Shown here piece by piece: positions 1-9,659 of a DNA stretch of 64,000 nucleotides. The position numbers and the translations under genes were made by a program. Each line of letters starts with the position of its first letter. The stretch's first letter is position 1. The stretch lies in the NCBI RefSeq assembly GCF_029439465.1, contig NZ_JAROAV010000057.1:40301-104300 (forward strand). Direction: 5' to 3'. The notes beneath the pieces are model-generated. The model was not told the origin of the DNA. It did not search any database and was given only the letters and a program-made list of their open reading frames with translations. The DNA is from Luteipulveratus flavus. GTDB lineage: Bacteria; Actinomycetota; Actinomycetes; Actinomycetales; Dermatophilaceae.

Positions 1-508
1 GTTCCAGCGCGGGTGAGCAGACCACGACCTCGGCGCAGTGCTCCATCAGCAGCCCCTCGCACTCGGCCAGTCGCGCCTGGGTACGGGGGTCGCGGTGGGC
101 GAGCAGCCAGTCGTCGGTGATGTCGTACAGCGACCGCCACCCGGTCTCGACGGCGAGCGGCGCCCAGCCGGGGTCGTTGACCCACAGCAGCGGGTCGGTG
201 AAGCCGGCTCGGCGGGCCGCTCGCCGGGCGCCGGCGACGAGCCGCTGATCGACGAAGGCTCCGGCGGCGCGCGGGAGCCACTTCGTCGGCTGGAACAGCG
301 CGAGCCGCTCCACCACGCCCTGGGCGCGCAGCCCCGCCCCCGCCCGGGGGCGACGACGCGAGACCACCTCGTACGCCGGGTCGGCGGACGGCTCCACGAA
401 CAGCACCCGCAGCGTGGGGTCGCGGCGCAGGAGTCCGTCGACGAGGTGCTGGTTGCGCCGCCAGACGTCGTCCCAGGCCTCCAGCGAGCAGACCACCAGG
501 TCGGTCAT
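1..508 (-). CDS. Glycosyltransferase, 3' end cut by window edge
   Basis: The first 169 codons of a minus-strand gene that runs off base 1. Translation begins MTDLVVCSLEAWDDVW and continues with RNQHL and VLFVEPS, then WVNDPGW and YDITDDWL. This is the look of the N-terminal (acceptor-side) Rossmann domain of GT-B glycosyltransferases of the TuaH-like group, in which a W/R-rich start is followed by a hxxEP strand. The ATG overlaps the stop of the upstream glycosyltransferase (ATGA at 505-508), so it is the third gene of the 3497-to-1 operon. The nucleotide-sugar-binding half is outside the window, so the donor sugar cannot be guessed. The family call is an inference from fold-level features. 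Confidence 0.72.
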   Translation of the reverse strand, partial: MTDLVVCSLEAWDDVWRRNQHLVDGLLRRDPTLRVLFVEPSADPAYEVVSRRRPRAGAGLRAQGVVERLALFQPTKWLPRAAGAFVDQRLVAGARRAARRAGFTDPLLWVNDPGWAPLAVETGWRSLYDITDDWLLAHRDPRTQARLAECEGLLMEHCAEVVVCSPALE

Positions 509-1533
509 GCCAGCACCTGCTGGTAGGCACGGAGGGTCTCCTGCGCCTGGCGACGCACGGTGAACGCGGCCTGCTGGTGCCGCTGCAGGAGGTCGCCGTC
601 GCGCTCCCGCCGGGCCAGGTCGGACGCACGCTCGCGCAGGAGCCGGCCGGCGGTCTCGGCGTCGCCCGGCGCGAAGAGGTTGTCGGGAGTGACCGCGCCG
701 ACCGTCTCGTCATGACCTCCCGAGGCGGACGCGACCACCGGCAGGCCGGCGGCCATCGCCTCCAGCACCGCCAGTCCGAGGCCCTCGCGCGGCGTCGGCG
801 CGAGCAGGATGCCGCCACCGCGCATCAGCTCGGCCACGTCGTCGCGCGCGCCGAGCAGCTCGACGGTGTCACCCAGCCCGCGGTCGGCGACGTCCTTCTC
901 GATGCTCGCGCGCTCGCTGCCCTCGCCCGCGAGCCGCAGCCGCCAGCCCTGCTCGGCGAGGCCGCTGCGCGCCCACGCGTCGACCGCCGTACGGGTGGAC
1001 TTCTCCGGCTCGAGTCGCTGCACGACGAGCACAGTACGGTCCCGCTCGGCGGCCGGCACCCGGCTCTCCTGCACCGGGACGCCGGGGTGGACGGTCCAGG
1101 TCGCGCCGCCGGACTCCCGGGCGACGTAGTCGGAGATCGCGAGCTGGCCGGCGAGGCGGCCCTCGATGCGCCGGCCGACCCAGCGGGCCGCCGCGCTCGA
1201 CCCTCGGCCGGCGGCGAAGTGGCGGGTCGCGACGACCGGCGCCCGGTGCACCGTGCGGGTCGCCACGGCGACGAGCTCGGCCTCGGTCATGTGCGCGTGG
1301 ACCAGCGACAGACGGCCCAGCCTGGCGAGCCAGCGGGCGGCCTCGCCGCGGCTGCTGGCGGGGAACCAGGCGACACCTGCGGGATCGAGGGTCGCTCGCA
1401 TCCGCGGACCGTCACCACCGATCACCACCACCTCGCAGCCGAGCCGGGCGAGCTCGGGCGCGAGGACGGCGATGTGGCGCTCCACGCCCGCGAACCCGTC
1501 GCTGCACACGACGTGCACGATCCGGAGCGTCAC
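505..1533 (-). CDS. GT4-family glycosyltransferase
   Basis: 342 aa, GTG start overlapping the stop of the preceding gene (GTGA at 1530-1533). It starts MTLRIVHVVCSDGFAGVERH, the N-terminal strand and Gly-rich loop of GT-B enzymes that act on polyprenyl-linked saccharides. The C-terminal domain has RLEPEKST (donor-domain start) and the EX7E region PTPREGLGLAVLEAMAAGLP, the GT4 (glycosyl transferase group 1) signature. It should be a cytoplasmic retaining glycosyltransferase adding one sugar to the growing repeat unit. Donor and acceptor are not predictable. Middle gene of a tightly overlapping minus-strand operon of glycosyltransferases. Confidence 0.88.
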   Translation of the reverse strand: MTLRIVHVVCSDGFAGVERHIAVLAPELARLGCEVVVIGGDGPRMRATLDPAGVAWFPASSRGEAARWLARLGRLSLVHAHMTEAELVAVATRTVHRAPVVATRHFAAGRGSSAAARWVGRRIEGRLAGQLAISDYVARESGGATWTVHPGVPVQESRVPAAERDRTVLVVQRLEPEKSTRTAVDAWARSGLAEQGWRLRLAGEGSERASIEKDVADRGLGDTVELLGARDDVAELMRGGGILLAPTPREGLGLAVLEAMAAGLPVVASASGGHDETVGAVTPDNLFAPGDAETAGRLLRERASDLARRERDGDLLQRHQQAAFTVRRQAQETLRAYQQVLA

Positions 1534-3497
1534 CGGCTGCGCTCCTGCGCACGCACCGGGCCGGTGACGTAGAGCCGGGCACGACGTCGGGCCGCCTCCC
1601 TGCGGCCGGCCGTCGGCGCCACCGCCCGCGCGGCTCCGCCGGCCACCATCGCCGCGCGGAAGACCATCCAGCCGGCGGCGCCGTGGTGCTTGCGGACGTA
1701 CCTCTCCAAGGACGCGTGGAAGTGCTGCTCCCGGACGACGGAGTCGCTGCTGGTCGCCGCCCCGAGGTGGGTGCCGGACACGCCGCGGACGACGTCGGAG
1801 CGCCAGCCGCGCGACATCGCCCGCCGCTGCCAGTCGGTCTCCTCGGAGTAGAGGAAGAACCGCTCGTCCAGCAGTCCCACGTTCGCGATCGCCCGGCCGC
1901 GCAGCAGCAGCACCGAGCCGATGACGAAGTCCGGGCGGTTCCGCCGGAGGCCGAGACCCACGGCCTCGACCACGGCGCCCATCGGGCTGGGGAACGGCCA
2001 CGCGACGCGGACCTCCTCCCCCGTCTCGGGGTGCACCTGCTCCGGCGCCACCGCCGCGAGGCGCGAGTCCGTGTGCAGCGCGTGGTGCAGCGCGGTGACC
2101 CCGGCCGGGTCGATGCCGGCGTCGGGGTTGAGCAGCAGCACGTCCGTGCCGGCCAGGTCGTCGTCACGGTCGCCGATGGCCCGCAGGCCGTGATTCACGC
2201 CGCGGGCGAAGCCCAGGTTGCTGCCGGGGTCGAGGTAGCGCGCACCGGCCGCCCGCACCACCTCGGCGGTCGCCGGGCTGGAGGAGTTGTCGACCACGGT
2301 CACCGGGAAGGCGCCGCCCAGCCGGTCGAGGCACGCGGCGAGCAGGTCCGGCGGACCGTAGGCGACGACGATGACGTGCAGGTCCGGGAGGCCGCCGCCC
2401 TCGGTCGCCGCCGTCGGCGTCGCGTGGTCGTACATGCGGCGATGATGGCGCGCCACCTGCGCCCAGGTGAACCCCTCGGCGTGCGCGAGGCCGGCGTCGC
2501 GGCACCGCTGCCAGGTACGAGGGTCCACCAGCTGCCGGATCCGGTCGTGCAGGGCCTCGGCGTCGCCCGGAGGCGCGAGCAGGCCGGCGCCCGCGACGAC
2601 GTCCGGCAGCGCGCCGGACTCGCTCGCCACCACTGGCACCCCGCACGCCATCGCCTCGACCACGACCCGGCCGAACTGCTCCACCCAGCCCGAGGTCTCC
2701 AGGGAGGGCACGGCGAGGACGTCGAGCCCGCGGTAGAACGCCGGCAGCTCCTCGGCAGCGCGATGGCCGTGGAACCGGACCCGGTCGGCCGCACCCAGCG
2801 CGGCGGCCTGCGCCTCCAGAGCCTCTCGCTGCGAGCCGGTCCCCGCGACCTCGACCCGCCAGGCGGGCTCGCCCGCGACCGCGTCCAGCAGCACGCCGAC
2901 ACCCTTGTGCGGCTCCAGCCGTCCGGCGTACCCGATGGTCAGCCCGTCACGCGGCGGCTTCCGGTCGGCAGGGGTGAACCGGGACAGGTCGAGCCCGAGC
3001 GGGATGTCGTACGCGGGGGCGGCGAGCCCCTTGTCCTTCAGGATCCTGCCCGCCGCGGAGTTGCACACGTACGCCGCGCTCGCGCCGCGCAACGCCCAGC
3101 GCTCGGTCCAGCGGAACGGCACCGGGTAGCGCTTGCGGAGGTTCTGGGCGGAGTACATGACGTACGGGACCCGCGAGCGGCGCAGTCTGCGCAGGGCGAG
3201 CACCTCGGCGGTGGCCAGCGAGCAGGGCTCCTCGTGCAGGTCGACCAGGTCCCACCGCTGCCCGAGCAGCCGCCACACGGGGCGCGGATCGTAGACGAAC
3301 AGGTTCGGGTGCTGGCCGAACGTACGCACCGGCTCGATGAAGTCGTCCCCGTCCGGGCTGAGCTCGACCATCGAGCCGCCCTCGTTCCACCGGCGCGACG
3401 ACACCAGGGTCAGCTCGACCCCGCCGTGGATCAGCTCCCGCTCCCGCTGCCGCCAGGCCGAGACCGGCGCATGGTGAGCGAACCGCAGTACGCGCAT
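1530..3497 (-). CDS. Two-domain GT4-GT2 glycosyltransferase
   Basis: 655 aa, about twice the usual glycosyltransferase length. Residues 1 to about 380 are a GT-B domain of the GT4 family (GYAGRLEPHKGVGVLLDA, then FGRVVVEAMACGVPVVAS). After a short linker, residues from about 385 form a GT-A domain of the GT2/WbbL type (LHVIVVAYGPPDLLAACLDR, VTVVDNSSS, the DxD-like LLLNPDA, and a final EETDWQRRA helix). WbbL-type GT2 enzymes are often rhamnosyltransferases, but the sugar is not established here. The start at 3497 is chosen because MRVLRFAHHAPVS is the natural GT-B beginning and a G-run sits just upstream; a longer frame to 3581 would run into the divergent gene. One polypeptide probably catalyses two successive transfers. 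Confidence 0.88.
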   Translation of the reverse strand: MRVLRFAHHAPVSAWRQRERELIHGGVELTLVSSRRWNEGGSMVELSPDGDDFIEPVRTFGQHPNLFVYDPRPVWRLLGQRWDLVDLHEEPCSLATAEVLALRRLRRSRVPYVMYSAQNLRKRYPVPFRWTERWALRGASAAYVCNSAAGRILKDKGLAAPAYDIPLGLDLSRFTPADRKPPRDGLTIGYAGRLEPHKGVGVLLDAVAGEPAWRVEVAGTGSQREALEAQAAALGAADRVRFHGHRAAEELPAFYRGLDVLAVPSLETSGWVEQFGRVVVEAMACGVPVVASESGALPDVVAGAGLLAPPGDAEALHDRIRQLVDPRTWQRCRDAGLAHAEGFTWAQVARHHRRMYDHATPTAATEGGGLPDLHVIVVAYGPPDLLAACLDRLGGAFPVTVVDNSSSPATAEVVRAAGARYLDPGSNLGFARGVNHGLRAIGDRDDDLAGTDVLLLNPDAGIDPAGVTALHHALHTDSRLAAVAPEQVHPETGEEVRVAWPFPSPMGAVVEAVGLGLRRNRPDFVIGSVLLLRGRAIANVGLLDERFFLYSEETDWQRRAMSRGWRSDVVRGVSGTHLGAATSSDSVVREQHFHASLERYVRKHHGAAGWMVFRAAMVAGGAARAVAPTAGRREAARRRARLYVTGPVRAQERSR

Positions 3498-3549
3498 CTG
3501 CCCCCACCCCCTCTGCGCCCATTCTTGCCAACGGTGAGCCTGTTGACGG

Positions 3550-3555
3550 CAGAAT
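3550..3555 (+). promoter_or_regulatory. Putative -10 box of a leaderless transcript
   Basis: CAGAAT lies 7 nt before the ATG at 3563, in the 65-bp space between divergent genes. No Shine-Dalgarno sequence precedes that ATG, so the mRNA may start at or next to it. TTGCCA at 3525-3530 is a possible -35 with a 19-nt spacer. This is inferred from position and motif only. Confidence 0.35.
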
Positions 3556-3562
3556 CTCGCAC

Positions 3563-5956
3563 ATGGGGGAACCGGCCACACTTCGTTGCAGAGCGTGCGG
3601 GTCCGAGCGGCCGCGCGTCGTCGTCGACCTCGGCGAGGTCCCGGCGTCCGACCTCTTTCCCCGCGCCGACGACCCGGCGCCGGATCCGCGCTGGCCGCTG
3701 ACCCTGGCGATGTGCCCCGACTGCTGCCTGGTCCAGCTCGGCGCGGTGCGCGGCGCGATGCCGGAGCCGCAGTCGGCCGTCGACTCCGACACCGCGCTGG
3801 CGCACGCCGCCGCCTCGGTGGAGCGCGTCGTCGCCGACGAACGGCTCGCGCCCGGCCACAGCGTCCTGGAGCTGGACAGCTCGCACGGCGCCTCCTGGCT
3901 GCCCCGGTTCGTCGAGCGCGGGCTCCGGCCGGTGGACGAGGGTCCGGCCGACCTCGTCGTCGACGTGCACTACCTGATGCACGAGGAGGACCTCGACGCC
4001 GTGGTCGCCGCCCACGCCGCGCGCCTCGCCCCCGGCGGGGTGCTGGTGTGCGAGTTCTTCCACGTCCTGCCGCTGGTCGAGGGCGGCCTCGTCGACACCA
4101 TCCGGCACGGCCACTTCGTCTACCTGTCCGGCATCGCGCTGCAGCCGCTCCTGGAACGCCACGGGCTCGTCCTCACGCGCGCCGAGATGGTCCCGGTGTA
4201 CGGCGGCAGCGTGCGCATCTCCGCGCGGCGGGCGGCCGACGACCCGAGCGTCGATCCGAGCGTGGACGAGCTGCTCCGCCGTGAGCGGTCCGCCGGTCTC
4301 GACCGCGTCGACACCCTCGATGGTCTCGGCGAGCTGGGCCGGAAGGCGACGAACGCTCTGCGAGAACGCCTGGTGGAGCTGCGTTCTCGCGGTTCCCGGG
4401 TCGCGGCGTACGGCGCCCCGTCCAAGGCCGCCGTGCTGCTCGCGCTCGCGGACGTCGACGACAGCCTCCTGCCGTACACCGTCGACAAGTCGCCCGCCAA
4501 GCACGGTCACCGCGTCCCGGGGGCGCACGTGCCGATCATGGCGCCGGAGCAGCTGCTGCAGGACCGCCCGGACGAGGTGGTCGTCCTCACCTGGGACATC
4601 GCCGAGGAGGTCATCGCCCAGCTGCGGGAGATGGCACGCGGATCCGGCTGGCAGCCGACGTTCTACGTCCCGCTCCCCCAGCCGCGCGAGCTCACCTTCG
4701 CGACCGCGCCGGCGGGTGGCCGCGACTTCGCCGAGCGTGAGCCGCGGCCACCGCGGTCACTGCGCCGCCCCGAACCCCGTGTCGAGAGCGGGAACCGGAC
4801 GAGCGCCGGTCCGATCGTCGTGTTCGGCGAGCTGGGCGGTCCGAACCTCGGCAACGAGGCGTCGTTCGAGTCCTTGCTCGCGCTCATCCACCGGGACATC
4901 CCGGACGCGGCGGTGCACGTCCTGTGCTACGTGCCCGAGCGGATGACGGCGCGGCACGACGTGACCGCCGACCACATCAACTGGCCGCGCCACGAGCGGA
5001 CGCCGCGTCCGCTGCGGCCGGTCGAGAAGGTCGCCCTCCGCGTGGGGGACCTCGCCCGGACAGCGCGGCAGGTGCGGTCCGCGCGAGCGGTCCTCATCCC
5101 GGGTGCCGGGGTGTTCGAGGGTGAGCTCGGCACCCGGATGCTCGGGCTGCCGCTGTCGTTCTGGCGCCTGGCCGTGAGCTGCCGGATGTACGGCGTGCCG
5201 CTCCTGGTGATCGGCGCCGGCGCGAGCCCGGTGCAGGAGCCGTGGTCGCGCCGGCTGTTCGCCGGCGGGTTGCGGCGGGTGACGCACGCCTCGTTCCGTG
5301 ACGAGCGGTCGCGCGACATCGTCCGCGGCTGGACCGGCCGACCCGACCAGGGCGCGGTCAGCGGCGACCTCGCCCTGCTTCTGGAGTACGAACAGGGCAG
5401 TGCAGCGGCATCTGTCCCCGATCCCGAGCTGGTGGTCGTCGGCGTCATGCGCAACGGCGGCCGGCGCACCACCGGGTACGACTACGAGGAGCGAGTGACC
5501 GAGCTGGTCCGCGGGCTGGTCGCCCGCGGCCGTCGCGTGCGCCTGGTGGGAGGGGACTCGGCCGACGACGAGACCATGGACCTGATCGTCCGCCGGTGCG
5601 GCGACGAGCGGGTGGACAGCCTGCGAGCCACCTCGCTGCGAGAGCTGGCCGAGGCCATCTCGCCGGCCGCGGCCGTCATCGGCACCCGCTACCACAACCT
5701 CGTCATCGCCCTGCAGCTCGGAAAACCGACCGTGTCCCTGGGATACGCGCGCAAGTGTCAGGACCTGATGGCGATCTTCGGTGTGCCGGCTCTGTCCTTC
5801 GAGGCGTCCTCCTTCGCGGCGACGGACGTGCTGGCCGCCCTCGACGACGCCCTGGAGCACGGGACCCGCCCCGACCCTGCCGTCCTCCCCCGGCTGCGCG
5901 ATGCGATGGAGGCGGACTGGGCGACCTGCCGGAACCTCATCGAAGGAGCGCACTGA
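3563..5956 (+). CDS. Degenerate C-methyltransferase fused to polysaccharide pyruvyl transferase
   Basis: 797 aa. Residues 1-385 follow the TylCIII/EryBIII sugar C-methyltransferase layout: zinc ligands CxxC at 9-12 and 51-54, a SAM-domain region at about 98-220, and a C-terminal Rossmann part with AAYGAPSKAAVLLALAD near 281-296. Residues from about 418 to 790 are a polysaccharide pyruvyl transferase domain (GGPNLGNEASFESL near 425, IPGAGVFEGELG, and GTRYHNLVIALQLGKP, carrying the conserved histidine). That domain transfers pyruvate from PEP to a sugar to form a ketal. Compared with the intact paralogue at 9660-10889, the SAM domain lacks about 35 residues, and the paralogue's YHEH catalytic stretch reads RHGH (181-184). 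The methyltransferase half is probably inactive or serves another role; the pyruvyl transferase half looks intact. Its stop overlaps the next gene's start (TGATG). Confidence 0.85.
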   Translation: MGEPATLRCRACGSERPRVVVDLGEVPASDLFPRADDPAPDPRWPLTLAMCPDCCLVQLGAVRGAMPEPQSAVDSDTALAHAAASVERVVADERLAPGHSVLELDSSHGASWLPRFVERGLRPVDEGPADLVVDVHYLMHEEDLDAVVAAHAARLAPGGVLVCEFFHVLPLVEGGLVDTIRHGHFVYLSGIALQPLLERHGLVLTRAEMVPVYGGSVRISARRAADDPSVDPSVDELLRRERSAGLDRVDTLDGLGELGRKATNALRERLVELRSRGSRVAAYGAPSKAAVLLALADVDDSLLPYTVDKSPAKHGHRVPGAHVPIMAPEQLLQDRPDEVVVLTWDIAEEVIAQLREMARGSGWQPTFYVPLPQPRELTFATAPAGGRDFAEREPRPPRSLRRPEPRVESGNRTSAGPIVVFGELGGPNLGNEASFESLLALIHRDIPDAAVHVLCYVPERMTARHDVTADHINWPRHERTPRPLRPVEKVALRVGDLARTARQVRSARAVLIPGAGVFEGELGTRMLGLPLSFWRLAVSCRMYGVPLLVIGAGASPVQEPWSRRLFAGGLRRVTHASFRDERSRDIVRGWTGRPDQGAVSGDLALLLEYEQGSAAASVPDPELVVVGVMRNGGRRTTGYDYEERVTELVRGLVARGRRVRLVGGDSADDETMDLIVRRCGDERVDSLRATSLRELAEAISPAAAVIGTRYHNLVIALQLGKPTVSLGYARKCQDLMAIFGVPALSFEASSFAATDVLAALDDALEHGTRPDPAVLPRLRDAMEADWATCRNLIEGAH

Positions 5957-6831
5957 TGGCACCACTTCTCAGCGTCGGCATCCCGGTCTACAACGGCGAG
6001 AAGTACCTCGCCGAGGCGCTCGACTCGATCCGGGCCCAGACCCTCACCGACATCGAGATCCTGATCGCCGACAACGGCTCGACCGACGGCACCGAGCAGA
6101 TCTGCCGTGCCGCCGCGGCCGCCGACCCCCGGGTGCGCTACCTGCGCAGCGAGACCAACCTCGGAGGCCCGCGCAACCTGAACCGGCTCGTCGAGGAGTC
6201 GACCGCGCCGCTGTTCAAGTGGGCCTTCTACGACGACCGCTGCGCTCCGACGTTCCTGGAGGCGTGCGTGCGCACCCTCGAGGCGCATCCCGACGCCGTC
6301 CTCGCCCACCCCCGCGTGCTCACGATCGACGAGGCGTCCCAGCTGACCGGCGGCCGCGACGACGCGGACCTCCAGCTCGACCTCGAACCCGCGCACCGAC
6401 GGCTGGCCCAGCTGTACGTCCGCATCGCCGAGCAGGCGCTGTTCGGCGTCATCCGCACGGATTCGCTGCGCCGCACGCGCGGGATCCAGCCGCTGCTGTC
6501 CGACGGCTTCATCCTGCTCACCGAGCTGTGCCTCCAAGGCCCGTTCGTCGGTGTGCCGGAGCAGCTGCTGTACCTGAGGGACCACGGAGAGCAGCACGGC
6601 GGTAACCGCGCCAGCGAGATGCGCTGGCTCGGCAGCCGGCGCCGGGCGCGGGTCTTCGGTTACACGCAGGTCACCGGTCATCTGCTCGCCGCCGTACGCC
6701 GCTGCGACCTGGACGCCGCGGAGAAGGCGCGCTGTGCCGCCACCGTCGGACGGCACTGGACCCTGCGCACCTGGCGCAGCAGTGCGAGCGACGTCAAGCA
6801 CCTCTACGCCGACGTCACCGGTCGCTACTGA
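5956..6831 (+). CDS. GT2-family glycosyltransferase
   Basis: 291 aa. Starts MAPLLSVGIPVYNGEKYLAE, followed by ILIADNGSTDGTE and FKWAFYDDR. These are the first strand, nucleotide-binding segment and DxD-like motif of GT-A inverting glycosyltransferases (family 2). No membrane span is apparent, so it should act on the cytoplasmic face. Its ATG overlaps the stop of the pyruvyl transferase fusion, so the two are translationally coupled and probably modify the same repeat unit. It converges with the PIG-L gene, with 10 bp between stops. Confidence 0.88.
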   Translation: MAPLLSVGIPVYNGEKYLAEALDSIRAQTLTDIEILIADNGSTDGTEQICRAAAAADPRVRYLRSETNLGGPRNLNRLVEESTAPLFKWAFYDDRCAPTFLEACVRTLEAHPDAVLAHPRVLTIDEASQLTGGRDDADLQLDLEPAHRRLAQLYVRIAEQALFGVIRTDSLRRTRGIQPLLSDGFILLTELCLQGPFVGVPEQLLYLRDHGEQHGGNRASEMRWLGSRRRARVFGYTQVTGHLLAAVRRCDLDAAEKARCAATVGRHWTLRTWRSSASDVKHLYADVTGRY

Positions 6832-6841
6832 CCCGCCGAGG

Positions 6842-7470
6842 TCATAGCGACAGCAGGGCCTTCCGGACCACGAACGCTTCGGCGTACCGCGCCCGGCACT
6901 CCATACCGCGCAGCCGCATGAGGCCGCGGAACATCTCCTCGTCCCACCAGTCCCGGCCGTGCTGCGAGGGGTACGCCTGGAACAGCCCGTCGATCTTGCG
7001 CTGAGCCGTCGCGTCGTCGACCGGGACGTAGTGGGTCGGGCGGCCGAGGTCGCCGTCCCACTTGGGGATCTCGTAGTGCAGCACCAGGGAGTCGCGCCAC
7101 ACGGTGGTGGCCAGCTCGCCGATGAGGCGGTGGTCCTGGTGCGCGTCCTCGGGGGACGGCGCGAGGACGAGGTCGGCGTCTCCGGCGCGCGCGACGTCCT
7201 CGAGCGCCTCCTTCGTCGCGTCCCAGTGCGCCGGGAGCCGTCCGTCCGGAAGGTCGAGGCACTGCACTCCCCCGGTCGCTCCGAACAGCTTCGCAGCGTG
7301 CTCGGCCTCCCGAGCACGCTCCTCGGATCCGGTCAGGACGACGTTGCGGACCACCCGCCGCACGTCTTCCGCGAGCATCAGGACGGTGGCGCCACAACCG
7401 ATCTCGATGTCATCAGGATGGGCGCCGAGACAGACGACGTGACGGACGGCGCCGAGATCGAGGGCCAGCA

Positions 7471-7471
<1 letters not shown>
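6842..7471 (-). CDS. PIG-L family sugar N-deacetylase
   Basis: 209 aa. The zinc-binding motif AHPDDIEIGCG is at residues 17-27, and the second motif EDAHQDH is further on, as in GlcNAc-PI de-N-acetylase, MshB and BshB. The family removes acetyl groups from N-acetylated amino sugars or related conjugates. It is the last gene of a five-gene nucleotide-sugar operon (11923 to 6842); its ATG overlaps the aminotransferase stop (ATGA). The context suggests it deacetylates an amino sugar of the polysaccharide rather than a thiol precursor. Substrate is an inference. Confidence 0.85.
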
Positions 7472-8790
<1,319 letters not shown>

Positions 8791-9627
8791 TCAGACCGCC
8801 GGGAGCGCGACGTCGACCGGCGGGGGCAGCGGCTCGCTCATGACCGCGGGCTGCTCGCGCCACAGCGCCCACGGGCTGCACCCGCGGCGGTAGAGGTCCT
8901 CCAGCGACGCCCGCTCCTTGAGGGTGTCCATCGGCGCCCAGAACCCGTCGTACGGCGTCGCGCGCATCTTCCCGTCGGCGGCGGCCTTCACGCAGGCGTC
9001 CATCACCAGGTCCTGGTTCTCGCCGAGGTAGTCGAAGATGCCCTGGCGCAGCACGAAGTAGCCCCCGTTGATGCGCATGTCCATGTCGGCGACGGGTTCG
9101 AGGCCGGTCACGCTGGTCGGGCCGTTCATCCTGAGCACGTGGAAGGAGTCCTGCGGCTTCACCGCGAGCACGCTCGCCACGGCGTCGGTGCCGCGGAACT
9201 GCTCGACCAGGTCGTTCATCGGTGCGTCGGTGAGCACGTCGCCGTAGTTGGCCAGGAACATCTCGTCGCCGTCCAGGTGGTGGCGGACCCGACGGAGCCG
9301 TTCGCCGATGGGGGTGTCCAGACCGGTGTCGGCGAAGGTGATGCGCCACTCGCTGATGTCGGTGCTGAGCATGTCGATCTGCTCACCGCCGTGGGACATC
9401 ACGAAGTCGTTGGACGCGGTCTCCCGGTAGGAGAGGAAGTAGTCCTTGACCGCCTCGGCGCCGAACCCCAGGCAGAGGATGAACTCGGTGTGCCCGAAGT
9501 GGGCGTAGTACCGCATCACGTGCCACAGCACCGGTCGATGACCGATCGGCACCATCGGTTTGGGCAGTGACTCCGGTCCGGAACGGATCCGCATGCCCAG
9601 CCCCCCGCAGAACAGCACAACCTTCAT
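8791..9627 (-). CDS. rfbF: Glucose-1-phosphate cytidylyltransferase-like enzyme
   Basis: 278 aa. It starts MKVVLFCGGLGMRI and continues LPKPMVPIGHRPVLWHVMR, the nucleotide-binding loop and PKPM motif of the RfbF group of sugar nucleotidyltransferases, with the magnesium-binding ANYGDVLTD further on. These enzymes join CTP and a hexose-1-phosphate to make CDP-sugars. No CDP-glucose 4,6-dehydratase is obvious in the window, but the SDR two genes upstream could act on the product. Loop residue Met replaces the common Thr of GGLGTR. Confidence 0.85.
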   Translation of the reverse strand: MKVVLFCGGLGMRIRSGPESLPKPMVPIGHRPVLWHVMRYYAHFGHTEFILCLGFGAEAVKDYFLSYRETASNDFVMSHGGEQIDMLSTDISEWRITFADTGLDTPIGERLRRVRHHLDGDEMFLANYGDVLTDAPMNDLVEQFRGTDAVASVLAVKPQDSFHVLRMNGPTSVTGLEPVADMDMRINGGYFVLRQGIFDYLGENQDLVMDACVKAAADGKMRATPYDGFWAPMDTLKERASLEDLYRRGCSPWALWREQPAVMSEPLPPPVDVALPAV

Positions 9628-9659
9628 GTCGTCAGCCCCTTTCCGACGAACGAGTCCTC

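Noticed and set aside
1683..3701. A 672-codon plus-strand open frame
   Set aside because: Shadow of the GT4-GT2 gene on the other strand; its translation is low-complexity and unconserved.
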